A DNA stretch of 64,000 bases from positions 48,556 to 112,555 of the forward strand of contig CAMDOF010000005.1 of NCBI GenBank assembly GCA_945903465.1, in the 5' to 3' direction. Positions 26,226 to 35,942 of the stretch are shown here, piece after piece. This DNA comes from Opitutus sp. GAS368 (GTDB lineage Bacteria; Verrucomicrobiota; Verrucomicrobiia; Opitutales; Opitutaceae). How positions within the stretch are numbered: the first letter of the stretch is position 1; each line of letters starts with the position of its first letter. The translations under genes and the position numbers were made by a program. The notes below the pieces were generated by a model, which did not search any database, had not been told where the DNA came from, and was given only the letters and a program-made list of their open reading frames with translations.

Positions 26226-28019
26226 ATGCATCGTCGTCAATTCCTCACTCGCGCCGCGGCCGGCGCCGCGCTGCTCGCCACTTCCGGACCCCTGGCCCGC
26301 GCGGCCGGGGCGACGGCCCCGACCGCCCCGGGCCGGCCGCCGCGCGCGCGGGAATCGCGCACCGAGGTGCTGGTGGTCGGCGCCAGTCTCGGCGGCGTGG
26401 CCGCGGCGCTCGCGGCGGCGCGCATGGGGCGCAACGTGATCCTGACGGAGGAAACCCGCTGGATCGGCGGCCAGGCAACGACGCAGGGTGTGCCGCTCGA
26501 CGAGCATCCGTGGATCGAGAGTTTCGGGGCGACGCGGAGCTACCGGGAATTTCGTCGGGGCGTCCGCGACTACTATCGTTCGCATTACCCGCTGACGCCG
26601 GAGGCGCGGAGCGATCCGACGCTGAATCCCGGCGCGGGTTGGGTGAGCGGGCTGAGTTTCGAACCGCGGGTCGGACTCGCCGTGCTGTTCCAGATGCTCG
26701 CCGTGCACCTGTCGGCCGGCCGGATCCAGATTCGCACGCAATACCGCCCGCTCGCGGTCGCGATGGAGGGCGACCGCTGCCGCGCGGTGACCCTCCGCGA
26801 TGAGACCACCGGCGACGAGCACACGATCGCGGCCCCGATGATCATCGACGGCACCGAACTCGGCGACCTTCTGCCGCTCGCCGGCATGGAGCATGTCGTC
26901 GGGGCCGAGTCGCGCGCGCAGACGGGCGAACCCAACGCTGTCGATGGACCCGCGGCCCCGCGCGACCAGATGCAGTTCACCCATATTTTCGCACTCGATC
27001 ACCTGCCCGGCGAAGATCACACGATCGACAAACCCCGCGACTACGAGCAGTGGCGTACCCGCGCCAATCCGCACAACGGACAGCCGAAACTGCCGCTGCC
27101 GGATTTGTTCGGCGGCCGGCACGACTACTACATCAAGCCGGATCGTGATCCGGCGTTGTATCCGCTCAGCACGTGGAATTTCCGGCGGATTCTGTGTCGC
27201 GAGAACTTTGCGCCGGGGACGTTCCGCAGCGACGTGACCGTTGCGATCTGGACGCAGAATGCCTACAATTTCGGCCCGCTCCTCGGCGTCACGCCCGACG
27301 AACAGGCGAAGCACTTCGAGGGGGCGCGGCAGCTCAGTCTCAGCCTGATCCACTGGCTGCAGACCGAGGCGCCTAATCCCAGCGGGAACCGCAACGGGTT
27401 TCCGGGGCTGCGTCCGCGCGGCGACGTCTTTGGCACCGACGACGGCCTCGCGCAGTACCCCTACGTGCGCGAGTCGCGCCGGATCAAGGCGGAGTTCACC
27501 GTGCTCGAGCAGCATTTCCGGAACGACGTGGAGGCCACCCGGCACGGTCCGGTGAAGTACAAGGACAGCGTCGGCCTGAGCGGCTATCGCGTGGACATCC
27601 ACAAACCCGCGGCCGGCGGCAAGGTGAGTCTCACGATCGCGAACCACGGCAAACACTGGTGCCAGCAGATTCCGCTCGGCGCCCTGATTCCGGTGCGGGT
27701 CGAAAACCTGCTGCCGGCCTGCAAGAACCTCGGCGTGACCGCGGTGACGAACGGCGCGTTCCGCGTGCATCCGACCGAATGGAACATCGGCGAGGCGGCC
27801 GGCGCGCTGGCGGCGTATTGCCTCGAAAAGAAGCTCGCGCCCCGCCAGGTGCGCAACACGCTGGGACACCTGGCGGACTTTCAGCGCGAGGTGGTGCGGC
27901 AGGGTTTCGAACTCGACTGGCCCAACCGCGAATTCGCGCGTTCGTATTTCAGCCACGTTTCCGTGGAGGATCCCGAATGGTACTTCGGCGAGGCGAAGCG
28001 GTTGAAGCGGCGATTTTAG
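26226..28019 (+). CDS. Tat-exported FAD-dependent oxidoreductase (tandem copy 2)
   Basis: 597 residues from ATG at 26226. Tat leader MHRRQFLTRAAAGAALLAT; FAD motif TEVLVVGASLGGVAAALAA; NVILTEETRWIGGQATTQG; LDEHPWIESFG; then RGDVFGTDDGLAQYPYVRES and LGVTAVTNGAFRVHPTEWN. It aligns with the previous gene from end to end. Differences are concentrated in the middle (for example GGRHDYYIKPDRDPALYPL against GVKHDYFKRPVDGNRF), a region that could shape the substrate pocket. Retention of both copies suggests two related substrates or sequential oxidations (inference). Confidence 0.88.
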   Translation: MHRRQFLTRAAAGAALLATSGPLARAAGATAPTAPGRPPRARESRTEVLVVGASLGGVAAALAAARMGRNVILTEETRWIGGQATTQGVPLDEHPWIESFGATRSYREFRRGVRDYYRSHYPLTPEARSDPTLNPGAGWVSGLSFEPRVGLAVLFQMLAVHLSAGRIQIRTQYRPLAVAMEGDRCRAVTLRDETTGDEHTIAAPMIIDGTELGDLLPLAGMEHVVGAESRAQTGEPNAVDGPAAPRDQMQFTHIFALDHLPGEDHTIDKPRDYEQWRTRANPHNGQPKLPLPDLFGGRHDYYIKPDRDPALYPLSTWNFRRILCRENFAPGTFRSDVTVAIWTQNAYNFGPLLGVTPDEQAKHFEGARQLSLSLIHWLQTEAPNPSGNRNGFPGLRPRGDVFGTDDGLAQYPYVRESRRIKAEFTVLEQHFRNDVEATRHGPVKYKDSVGLSGYRVDIHKPAAGGKVSLTIANHGKHWCQQIPLGALIPVRVENLLPACKNLGVTAVTNGAFRVHPTEWNIGEAAGALAAYCLEKKLAPRQVRNTLGHLADFQREVVRQGFELDWPNREFARSYFSHVSVEDPEWYFGEAKRLKRRF

Positions 28020-28306
28020 CGCGGATTTTTCGCCCCGCGGCCGGCAGGGATCGCCTTTGGAGTGCAGGACTTGGCGCCGCTATCCGCGACAAACCCTGGC
28101 TGGTCGTCTTTCCGGTGCGCGCCGCGGCGCGCTGAGCAAAGCGGCGCCAGGTCGCCGGACTCCAAATTCACGCCGACGAAAACAGGAAGCAGCGTGGCAC
28201 CGCTCGTGGTATGCACAAAATGCCATGGCGGTGGCGTGGACCCCGTGGTCCCAACGGGTGACAAATGTTTTCGGTCGCCCCGGTCGCTCCGCCCGTTTCC
28301 TCCCTT

Positions 28307-29281
28307 ATGAATTCCCGTCACACTCCTTCCGCGTCGTTGCCTGGACGGAAATCCGCCGACGAACCGCGTGGGTCGGGCGGACAGCGCGATCGCAATGGCG
28401 GTGGCTTTGTCGCGGCCAGGGCCGACTTGCACGCGGTCAGGGTGAATCACCTGCGCGGCAAACTTGAGCAGGGCCTCGCGGCGTTCGGGCCCAACCTCCA
28501 GATTCCATCTCCCGACCTGGTCGAGATTATCGGGATGGCCGGCTTTGATTTCGTGATGTTGGACGGGGAGCATGGCGCGGCCTTCTCGGCGCTGCCGTCG
28601 TTGCTGCTGGCCGCGGATGCGGCGGGAGTGACGTCGCTCGTCCGGGTCCCGTCGCACGAACGCAGCGTGTTGCTGCCGCCGCTGGAACTTGGTGCCGGAG
28701 GACTGCAGGTGCCGTTCGTCAACACCGTCGAACAGGCGCGGGCGCTGGTCCGCGAGACCAAGTATCCTCCGCTCGGCGAGCGCGGTGTTTCGGTGGTCAC
28801 CCGCGCGGCCCGCTTTGGTTTTGCCGATCGCCGCCGCTACCTGCGTGACGCCAACCGCGAGACCCTCCTCGCCGTGCAAATCGAATCCCGCGAGGCGGCG
28901 GAAAACGCGGCGGCGATCGCGGCCGTGCCGGGCATAGACTTGATTTTCATCGGCCCGGCCGATCTCGCGCAATCGTACGGCCATCCGGCGGAGGAGATCA
29001 CGCCACCGACCGTGCGCATCATCGAAAAAATCATCCGTGCGGTGGCTCCGCTCAAGCCGGTCGGTGTCTCCGTTTTTCGGCGACAAGAGGTCGCCCGCTG
29101 GCACCGTCTCGGGGCGCGTTACTTCCTTACGTCGAGCGCCGGGCCGTTGCGGGAGGCGTTTCGCGGCACCTGTGCCGCCCTGCACGCCGGCGTGCCGGCC
29201 GGCCGGCCGGCCGCCACGCGTCGCCGTGCGGCCGGTGCCGTCTCCAGCGGCAACGGTGGCGGAGCGTCCCACCCTCGTTGA
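28307..29281 (+). CDS. HpcH/HpaI-type class II aldolase
   Basis: 324 residues if ATG at 28307 is used. The conserved domain begins only at about residue 45 (NHLRGKLEQGLAAFGPN), so a GTG at 28440 is an alternative start. Motifs fit metal-dependent HpcH/HpaI pyruvate aldolases: DFVMLDGEHG with the catalytic His, LVRVPSHER, GAGGLQVPFVNTVEQARALV, LLAVQIESREAAENAAAIAA and IDLIFIGPADLAQSYG. It probably cleaves a 2-keto-3-deoxy acid sugar, giving pyruvate plus an aldehyde. That would place it at the end of an oxidative sugar route fed by the FAD and MocA enzymes (inference). The following TBDR starts 15 bases after its stop. Confidence 0.85.
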   Translation: MNSRHTPSASLPGRKSADEPRGSGGQRDRNGGGFVAARADLHAVRVNHLRGKLEQGLAAFGPNLQIPSPDLVEIIGMAGFDFVMLDGEHGAAFSALPSLLLAADAAGVTSLVRVPSHERSVLLPPLELGAGGLQVPFVNTVEQARALVRETKYPPLGERGVSVVTRAARFGFADRRRYLRDANRETLLAVQIESREAAENAAAIAAVPGIDLIFIGPADLAQSYGHPAEEITPPTVRIIEKIIRAVAPLKPVGVSVFRRQEVARWHRLGARYFLTSSAGPLREAFRGTCAALHAGVPAGRPAATRRRAAGAVSSGNGGGASHPR

Positions 29282-29296
29282 TCCCCGCCTGTTCCC

Positions 29297-32200
29297 ATGA
29301 TTCCATCCTCGCCAAGAATATATCGGCCTGCGCCGCGCCACCGTCGGCTGCCGGCTCTCTGGCGGTGGGCCGGCGGACTCTTGCTCGTCCTGCCGGCGCG
29401 GTTGGAAATCCGGGCCGCCGCGGACGCTCCGGTGCTGCTGAGCCCGTTCGAGGTGAACACCGACAAGGACGACGGCTTCGTGGCGTCGAGCTCCCTCGCC
29501 GGCGGGCGTCTGGCCGGAGACCTTAAGGATACGCCCGTGGCCTACTCGGTCCTGACGCGGGACTTCATCGACGCGCTGCAACTCGTCGACCTCAACGAAA
29601 TGGCCAAGTGGGCGCCGAACAGTTACGACATTCCGGAGAACGGCGACGCGTATGGCACGGGCAACGATCTCTTTATTTCCTCCCGTGGCGTGAGCAGCGC
29701 CGGCCCGCAGCGGAATTTTTTTCCGGTCAACTTCAATTTCGACGGCTACAATGTGGAGCGGCTCGACCTGGCGCGCGGACCGAACGCGATTCTCTTCGGT
29801 AGCAGCGGGGTGGGCGGGACGGCGAACAGCGTGACGAAGCGGGCGCGTACCGGCAAGCGCGCGACGGAATTGCGCGCCACCTTTGGCTCGTGGGAAAACC
29901 AGCGTTTCGCGCTCGATCACAATCAGCCGCTCTCGGAGCGGCTGGCGGTGCGGATCAACGCGATGTACCACGACAAAAAAGGGTGGCGTGACTTCGATTT
30001 CGAGAAACGCAAGGGCGTCACCCTCGCGGCCACTTGGCGGCCTTTTCGCCAGACGGAAGTCCGGGCCGAGGGGGAGATCGGCGGGAAGTCGCTGCAGTCG
30101 ACCACGACGAATTTCAACGATCGGCTCAGCGGCTGGGACGGGCGGACGACGTTCGCCGCCCGCATCGCGGCCAACAACGTCGCGGCCGGGGTCAACCGGC
30201 AGGGAGCGCGCGCGGCCGTGTTCACCCCGTCCTCGGGCAACGTGCTGATCAACTATGAAGGCTGGGGCTTCACGACTCCCGCCGGGGTGGCAACGTATCT
30301 CCTCAATGACTTTCAATTGAACGTGCCCGCGGGATTGTACGACAAGGCGGCTGCCGGCTCCAAGTTTCGCGTCCCTTCCCGCGAGTTTGCCACGACGCCC
30401 GACGCTCCGGTTTACGCGCTCCGGAATGATGACTACACGCTGTCGATCACGCAGGGGTTCGGCCCGAAGTTGGTGGTCGAGATCGCGGGCAACGTCGGCA
30501 CGGAAATTGTCGATGCGGAGACCGGCATCAGCCGCCAGCTCAGCCAGATTCTGATCGACGTGAACTCGGTCCTGCCCACCGGCGCCCCCAATCCCAATTT
30601 CCTCGAACCGTACGGGCAGGGCACCGGCAGTTATCCGTATCATCACATCCGTGACAAAACGAATCTCCGCCTCGCGATCGGCTACGTGGAGGAGCGCACG
30701 CGTTGGGGCGACTTCCGGTTGAACCTCATGGCCGGGCGGTCGACGAGCGATTTCGACCGCAGCACCTATCGCTACATGCTGAAGACGCATACCGATCCGC
30801 GGCAATGGCCCACGTTTGCGCCGGTGCTGTACCGCTATTATCTCAACACCGACACCGCCCGGCCGATGCCACGGCCGGGCAGCTGGTCGTACACCGATCC
30901 GATTACGAACACCACCCAGACGGTGCCCGCCGGGTCCGTGCGCGATTACACCAACAACAGCGGCAACCAGATCAACAACGTCGATTACAAGTATGCGCAG
31001 GCGGCCGGCACGGCCAAACTGGTGAAGGGGCGTCTCAACATTCTGGGGGCGGTCCGCCGCGACAGTTTCAAGACGCATCAGGAATCGCAGGTCGCCCAGT
31101 TCGACAATCCCCTCGACTGGGATGGGGTCGCGCGCAACCTGAAGGCCGCGGCACCGGGGGATTGGACGACGCTGAGTTATCGGTTGCGCGACGCGGCGGG
31201 AAACCCCGGGGGCCCGGACCTGCCCGCCGAGGTGCGCCCGCGGACGGGCAACACCCGCGATGCGCGGTATGCCGGCGATCGCTTCCAGGATGATTATTCG
31301 CCGCCCGACGTGGCGAAATCGGTCAACACGTATTCGGTCGGTTCGGTCTTCCACGCCACCTCCCGGATCGGTGTGTTCGCCAACTACGCGCAGTCGTTCA
31401 TCCCGCCGCGCCAGGCTCTGAAGATCGACGGCAGCCTGTTCGAGCAGCAGGCATCGGAAGGCTGGGACTATGGACTTCGCTTCACGTTGCTCGACGGCAA
31501 CCTCGTGGCGAACATCAGCCGCTATGAAGGCCGCGAGGACAACCGGCCGATCGGCGGATTTGGCACCGATTTTACGACGGTGATCAATGCGAACCCAGTA
31601 GGTGACACCACCCCCGGCGGTCTCAACAAATACGGCCTGCGCCCGACGCCAACCGGCTATCAGGATTCCGCGGCGGTGGCGACGAAGGGCTGGGAGCTGG
31701 AGGTGACGGCGAACCTCACGCCGAACTGGCGGTTGACCGGGAACGGGGCGTTGCCCCGGGCGTATCAGACAAATCCGAACAAGGAGTCCTTCGCCTACCT
31801 CGCGACCAACGACCGGATCCTGCGGCAGACCCTCGTCGACGCCGGCGTGCGGATCGACGCGAATAATTTTGCGACGGTGGTAACCCCCACGAGCGAAGGT
31901 CCTGACGCCGCGGCGGCCTGGAACCGCCTGCAGGATCGGGTGAAGTCGACCATCACCGTGCCGCAGCAACTCACGCGTGTCACCGAGCTGACCGCCAATC
32001 TCTACACCGATTATCATTTCCGTCTGGGTCGGCTCCAGGGCCTGCGGATCGGGGGAGGCGTCAATTATCGCGGCCGCCAGGTCATTGGTAACAAGGGCGC
32101 GGATACGATCCGCAACCCGGCTGATCCGACGCAGGCGAGCGACGATCCGCGGGTGGGGCCCCTGGATGCGGTCTATTCCGATCCCTATGCGGCCGGAACG

Positions 32201-32419
32201 TTCACGATCAAATACACGCGCCGGATCGGGCGAAACTACACCCTGGGGTTCGATCTGAAGATCGACAATCTCTTCGATTACGACAAGCCGCTCTACTATT
32301 CAACGGTCGCGCGCCGGGAGAACGGGGACCTGGGTAATCCGGTGACGATCACGACGCCGTATCGGTACAGTTGGCTGACCCCGCGGAATTTTCTCTTCAC
32401 CACCTCGCTCAAATTTTGA
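29297..32419 (+). CDS. Large TonB-dependent receptor (1040 residues)
   Basis: A positively charged start and hydrophobic core (WRWAGGLLLVLPARLEIRAAA) act as signal peptide. VLLSPFEVNTDKDDGFVAS is followed by a plug with LKDTPVAYSVLTRDFIDALQ, LFISSRGVSSAGPQRNFF and VERLDLARGPNAILFG. The long barrel ends in LFTTSLKF. It is about 250 residues longer than the other receptors, mostly through larger barrel loops, and belongs to a different TBDR subfamily. It lies between aldolase and SGNH genes spaced 10-15 bases apart, so all are one transcription unit. A larger or more complex ligand is suggested by size only. Confidence 0.92.
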   Translation: MIPSSPRIYRPAPRHRRLPALWRWAGGLLLVLPARLEIRAAADAPVLLSPFEVNTDKDDGFVASSSLAGGRLAGDLKDTPVAYSVLTRDFIDALQLVDLNEMAKWAPNSYDIPENGDAYGTGNDLFISSRGVSSAGPQRNFFPVNFNFDGYNVERLDLARGPNAILFGSSGVGGTANSVTKRARTGKRATELRATFGSWENQRFALDHNQPLSERLAVRINAMYHDKKGWRDFDFEKRKGVTLAATWRPFRQTEVRAEGEIGGKSLQSTTTNFNDRLSGWDGRTTFAARIAANNVAAGVNRQGARAAVFTPSSGNVLINYEGWGFTTPAGVATYLLNDFQLNVPAGLYDKAAAGSKFRVPSREFATTPDAPVYALRNDDYTLSITQGFGPKLVVEIAGNVGTEIVDAETGISRQLSQILIDVNSVLPTGAPNPNFLEPYGQGTGSYPYHHIRDKTNLRLAIGYVEERTRWGDFRLNLMAGRSTSDFDRSTYRYMLKTHTDPRQWPTFAPVLYRYYLNTDTARPMPRPGSWSYTDPITNTTQTVPAGSVRDYTNNSGNQINNVDYKYAQAAGTAKLVKGRLNILGAVRRDSFKTHQESQVAQFDNPLDWDGVARNLKAAAPGDWTTLSYRLRDAAGNPGGPDLPAEVRPRTGNTRDARYAGDRFQDDYSPPDVAKSVNTYSVGSVFHATSRIGVFANYAQSFIPPRQALKIDGSLFEQQASEGWDYGLRFTLLDGNLVANISRYEGREDNRPIGGFGTDFTTVINANPVGDTTPGGLNKYGLRPTPTGYQDSAAVATKGWELEVTANLTPNWRLTGNGALPRAYQTNPNKESFAYLATNDRILRQTLVDAGVRIDANNFATVVTPTSEGPDAAAAWNRLQDRVKSTITVPQQLTRVTELTANLYTDYHFRLGRLQGLRIGGGVNYRGRQVIGNKGADTIRNPADPTQASDDPRVGPLDAVYSDPYAAGTFTIKYTRRIGRNYTLGFDLKIDNLFDYDKPLYYSTVARRENGDLGNPVTITTPYRYSWLTPRNFLFTTSLKF

Positions 32420-32429
32420 AAATACGACC

Positions 32430-33608
32430 ATGAATCGACGCGAGTTCATCCAGCGATCCCCGATCCTCGCCGCGGCCGGGGCGGTTGCCGCCCAAGGGGC
32501 GCCCGTCTCCCCTCGGGCCGCCGAGGACGCGGCTCTCCGGGCGGGTCCGGCGTCGGTGCCGGCGGCACCGTTGTTGTTCCAAAATGCTCAGCTGCACAAT
32601 ATCGACCATCTGGAGGCGAATCCCGGCGGCGATGGCTTCCGATTGAACCGGATGCCGCGGGAGGTCTGGAGCAAACTCAACCCGATGGGGAAAACGCGTG
32701 CGTTTGCGGCGGCCGGCGCCGAACTGCGTTTTAATCTCGTGGGGCCGGAGGCCCGCGTGTTCCTGCGGTATGTCGAGAACCGCGGCGGCAAGGCCCAGGG
32801 GTGGCCGGTGCTGGCCGAGCTGTATCAGGGCGGGTTCTTGATGCGCTGCGTGGCGTTTGGCGAGACGTGGACCGCGATCGCGATCAAGCGTCCCAGCAGC
32901 CTGGCAAAAATGGTGGAGGAAACCGCGGAGCGCGGCGTTACTGGATTCGATCCGGCGTTGGTAAGGCTGGCGCTGCCGTACATGCCCGAGACCCAGATTC
33001 TGCGCATCGAGGGCGACATCGCGCCGCCGCGCGCCGACCAGGTCCCGGCGCGATCCTATCTGGCCTACGGCTCCTCGATCACCCACGGGTCCTATGCGTT
33101 GCGGGCGGGGGAAACCTATCCCGCCCAAGTGGGCCGGGTGCTCGACGTTAATGTCTTCAACCTGGGGTTGGGCGCCGCCGCCTATCTCGAGCCCGAGATG
33201 GCCCAATGGATCGCCGGTCGACGCGACTGGGATTTCGCCACCTTGGAGCTGGGGGTCAATCTGCTCCGGCCGATCACGACGGAGGAGTTTGCCCGCCGAG
33301 TGCACACGTTTCTCCACACCATCGTGGCGGCGCATCCGCAACGCCCGATCTTTGTCATCGATATCTTCACCTCCAGCAAGGAGCTCGAGGCGAATCCGAA
33401 GCGCGCGGAATTCCGTCAGGTCGTGCGGGACGCGGTCGCCCAATTGAAGTCCGGCCATGTCCGGCATCTCGATGGCCGCCGCCTCTTCACCAAGACCACG
33501 GGCCTGTGTTTCGATCTGCTGCACCCTTCGTCCGATGGCTATAATGAGATCGCCAGCCGATTGACGGCGGCGATGCAACCGGCGTTGCGGTCGCTTTTCT
33601 CCCCGTGA
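32430..33608 (+). CDS. Tat-exported SGNH/GDSL-type esterase
   Basis: 392 residues. RR leader MNRREFIQRSPILAAAG. The N-terminal half (about 45-200) is a beta-rich domain of the type often placed before SGNH domains. The catalytic half carries block I YGSSITHG (Ser216), a block II Gly in LGLGAAAYLEPEM, block III GVN (275-277) and block V DLLHPSSDGY with Asp362 and His365. The family removes acetyl or other acyl groups from carbohydrates or acts as a lipase; deacetylation of an imported saccharide suits the context. The gene starts ten bases after the TBDR stop. Confidence 0.87.
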   Translation: MNRREFIQRSPILAAAGAVAAQGAPVSPRAAEDAALRAGPASVPAAPLLFQNAQLHNIDHLEANPGGDGFRLNRMPREVWSKLNPMGKTRAFAAAGAELRFNLVGPEARVFLRYVENRGGKAQGWPVLAELYQGGFLMRCVAFGETWTAIAIKRPSSLAKMVEETAERGVTGFDPALVRLALPYMPETQILRIEGDIAPPRADQVPARSYLAYGSSITHGSYALRAGETYPAQVGRVLDVNVFNLGLGAAAYLEPEMAQWIAGRRDWDFATLELGVNLLRPITTEEFARRVHTFLHTIVAAHPQRPIFVIDIFTSSKELEANPKRAEFRQVVRDAVAQLKSGHVRHLDGRRLFTKTTGLCFDLLHPSSDGYNEIASRLTAAMQPALRSLFSP

Positions 33609-33682
33609 ATTTCCCGTTTCCGACTTTCGGCCCCGGTCGCTTGCGGGCGCCGGACGGTATCGAAACCCAAACTACAATCGCC

Positions 33683-34765
33683 ATGAAATCCCTTCGTTTT
33701 CCGACGCCGCCAGCCGCCACGGCGCTGTTGATCTGGCTCTCGCTGGTGACGGCTCCGTTCGCACTCGCGCAGTCCGCCGCGGACAAGACGTCCCCGGCTC
33801 CGTTCTTCGAGATCCTGCCGCAGCCGATTCTCACGGGCTTGATCCATCTTCCGGGTTTGCTGGTGACCGAGGCCGATAACGTGCTGCTCATTGCGCAGAG
33901 CCGGCTCAAGAAAAGCGACTTTGATCCGTCCGACATTGTCCTCACCCGCAGCACCGATCAGGGGGCCACCTGGAGCGCGCCGGTCAAGCTGTTCGCCTCG
34001 GAAGCTTCGGGGCGCATCGGCTACAGTTGTGTGCTGGTCGAGGACCGCACCACCAAGCCCAATACGATCTTGGCTTACTACACGATCGGACCGGCGCCGT
34101 GGAAATCGCCTCAGCTCGTCTGGCATGGCCGGCGCAGCCGCGACGAAGGCGCGACCTGGGGCGAGCCGTTTTTGGTCAAGAGCGATGGCCACGCCGAGTC
34201 CAAGCCGAGCAATGGCGGACACGGTTTTCAGTTCTCCAATGGCCGGCTGGTGATCCCGGGCCGCGGCAATTTTCTCACCAGCGATGACGGGGGCGCGTCC
34301 TGGACGACCACGGGCAAGACGGAGACTGTAGAAACGAAGGTGTTGCCGCTCGTGCACGACGACGGGCGGGAGGCGAACGCCGTTTACCTCATCACGCGCC
34401 GTTCCACAAATTTCCGGATCTACGGCGACCATGGCGTAAAACTCGTCGAACAGGGCGACCATCGGAACATCTTCACGACGCTGGGGCGCAATCCCGGCCT
34501 GGCGCGTTATTCCACGAAGCGGGACGGCGCGGCCAACGTGCTGTTGATGTCCGGCATTCCCGAGATGAAGGAGCGCGTTTTCAGCATCACGTACAGTCTG
34601 GATGAAGGCCGCAGCTGGTCGGAACGGAAACCGATCGACGCGAAAGCCTGGTATTCGGATCTCGGCGTGACCAAAAACAAGACAATCCTCGCCGCGTATA
34701 CCGTGGCGTTTTCCGCCGACCTGAAGATCGCCCGGTTCAATCTGCCGTGGGTGATGCAGAAATAA
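33683..34765 (+). CDS. Secreted sialidase-like Asp-box (BNR) protein
   Basis: 360 residues from ATG at 33683; signal peptide TALLIWLSLVTAPFALAQ. Asp-boxes: STDQGATWS, SRDEGATWG, SDDGGASWT and SLDEGRSWS. Residues such as ILTGLIHLPGLLVTEADNV and NGGHGFQFSNGRLVIPGRG belong to the sialidase-fold superfamily. The product is smaller than GH33 enzymes and lacks a visible RIP motif. It is the last gene of the 20400-34765 plus-strand series, 74 bases after the SGNH gene. A GTG at 33605 would overlap that gene but gives no signal peptide, so it was not used. Confidence 0.78.
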   Translation: MKSLRFPTPPAATALLIWLSLVTAPFALAQSAADKTSPAPFFEILPQPILTGLIHLPGLLVTEADNVLLIAQSRLKKSDFDPSDIVLTRSTDQGATWSAPVKLFASEASGRIGYSCVLVEDRTTKPNTILAYYTIGPAPWKSPQLVWHGRRSRDEGATWGEPFLVKSDGHAESKPSNGGHGFQFSNGRLVIPGRGNFLTSDDGGASWTTTGKTETVETKVLPLVHDDGREANAVYLITRRSTNFRIYGDHGVKLVEQGDHRNIFTTLGRNPGLARYSTKRDGAANVLLMSGIPEMKERVFSITYSLDEGRSWSERKPIDAKAWYSDLGVTKNKTILAAYTVAFSADLKIARFNLPWVMQK

Positions 34766-34814
34766 CCGGGCGCGCCCGAGGCGGCGGGCGGCGGCTGCCC
34801 GCCTGAAAATTAAT

Positions 34815-35942
34815 TCACGAAATGATCAAGGTGCGTGCGATCGGCGGCGGGGCGATCGATTCACCGCGGACAAACTTCGGAGTGAGCCGGTGGGCGATCG
34901 ACTGATTCGATCGATGGCGGACTTGCGCCAGCACGTGCCGCGCTAACAACGCGGCATACTTGTCTGGTTGAAAATCGTAGTGCGCGGGGTAGGGCACCAT
35001 GTGATCGAGAAACGAGCCGGAGGACCGGCAAATTAGCGACACGTCGCGGGGCACGCGCAGGCCCAGTTGGGCGAGGCAGCCGAGCACCATGAGACAGCGA
35101 CCGGCGGTCATCACGACTATGGCGGTGGCGGGCTGGTGGCTTCGGAAATGTCGCGCGAGCTGCGCCGGCGTGATCCTCTCGTCCGAGCGGAAGCGGCGCA
35201 CGGCGATTTCGACGGACGGATCGCCATAGTCGGCGACGCCCTGGAGAAACCCGGTCTGGCTGAACGTGTAGCCGCGGGCGTCCGATTTTTCGTTGAGGAG
35301 CACCAGGTGGCGGTGACCGAGACGAAGCAGAGTCAGGGCGGCATGACGGCAGGCGGCGAAGAAATCCACGTCGACGCTGGGCAGGCCAATGCCGTGCTGC
35401 GGCGATCCGGCGAGTACGCACGGGACGCGGTGACGGACGAACCAGCCCTGCAGCGCCGCGGTGGACAGCACGGGAATCCAACAATCGTGCGGGTTTCGTC
35501 CGACCAGCCGGGCGAGCGTGTCGTCCGGCCGGCCCTGGGTGTAGACGGGAGAATTCTCATGCACCTCCACGCCGAGGCCTTGATCGTGCAGGGCCGCGCG
35601 CAAACGGTCGATCCAGGTGTGGGCAAAAGGCGCATGGAGGTGCAACGGCCCGGGGGTGAGCAATCCGACCGTGTGAGTCGCCGCCGCGCGATGCCCGGGG
35701 CGCGCCGCCACGATGCGGTTGCCGCGCGCCCGGATGGCTTCGAGGGTGCCGTCCCGGCGCAGCTCAGCGAGGGCGAAGCGCAGAGTCGAACGGCTGACGT
35801 GCAGCGACGTGGCGAGGCCGCGTTCGGTCGGCAGCCATTGCCGCCAGCGGCCGGTGGCGATGCCTTCGCGCAGATGCGCGAGCACCTGTTCAGCGACAGA
35901 GTGCCGCTGAATTGGCGCGCGGACGACTGCACGATGCTTCAT
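34815..35942 (-). CDS. GntR-HTH/LacI-sensor transcriptional regulator
   Basis: 375 residues from ATG at 35942. Residues about 12-75 form a GntR-type winged helix (SVAEQVLAHLREGIATGRW, LPTERGLATSLHVSRSTL, FALAELRRDGTLEAIRARG). Residues about 85-365 form a LacI/periplasmic-binding-protein type sensor (VGLLTPGPLHLHAPF, TLLRLGHRHLVLLNEKSD, ATAIVVMTAGRCLMVLG). This hybrid architecture is common for sugar-responsive repressors in Verrucomicrobia and Planctomycetes. It is divergent from the TBDR pair at 36339 and 38995 and probably controls them through the 396-base spacer. A longer upstream reading frame lacks homologous content and was ignored. Confidence 0.88.
   Translation of the reverse strand: MKHRAVVRAPIQRHSVAEQVLAHLREGIATGRWRQWLPTERGLATSLHVSRSTLRFALAELRRDGTLEAIRARGNRIVAARPGHRAAATHTVGLLTPGPLHLHAPFAHTWIDRLRAALHDQGLGVEVHENSPVYTQGRPDDTLARLVGRNPHDCWIPVLSTAALQGWFVRHRVPCVLAGSPQHGIGLPSVDVDFFAACRHAALTLLRLGHRHLVLLNEKSDARGYTFSQTGFLQGVADYGDPSVEIAVRRFRSDERITPAQLARHFRSHQPATAIVVMTAGRCLMVLGCLAQLGLRVPRDVSLICRSSGSFLDHMVPYPAHYDFQPDKYAALLARHVLAQVRHRSNQSIAHRLTPKFVRGESIAPPPIARTLIIS

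Noticed and set aside
28016..32017. A 1333-codon open frame on the minus strand
   Set aside because: It is antisense to the aldolase and the large TBDR and arises from high GC and codon bias; it has no domain or signal peptide and is Arg/Val/Gly-rich throughout.
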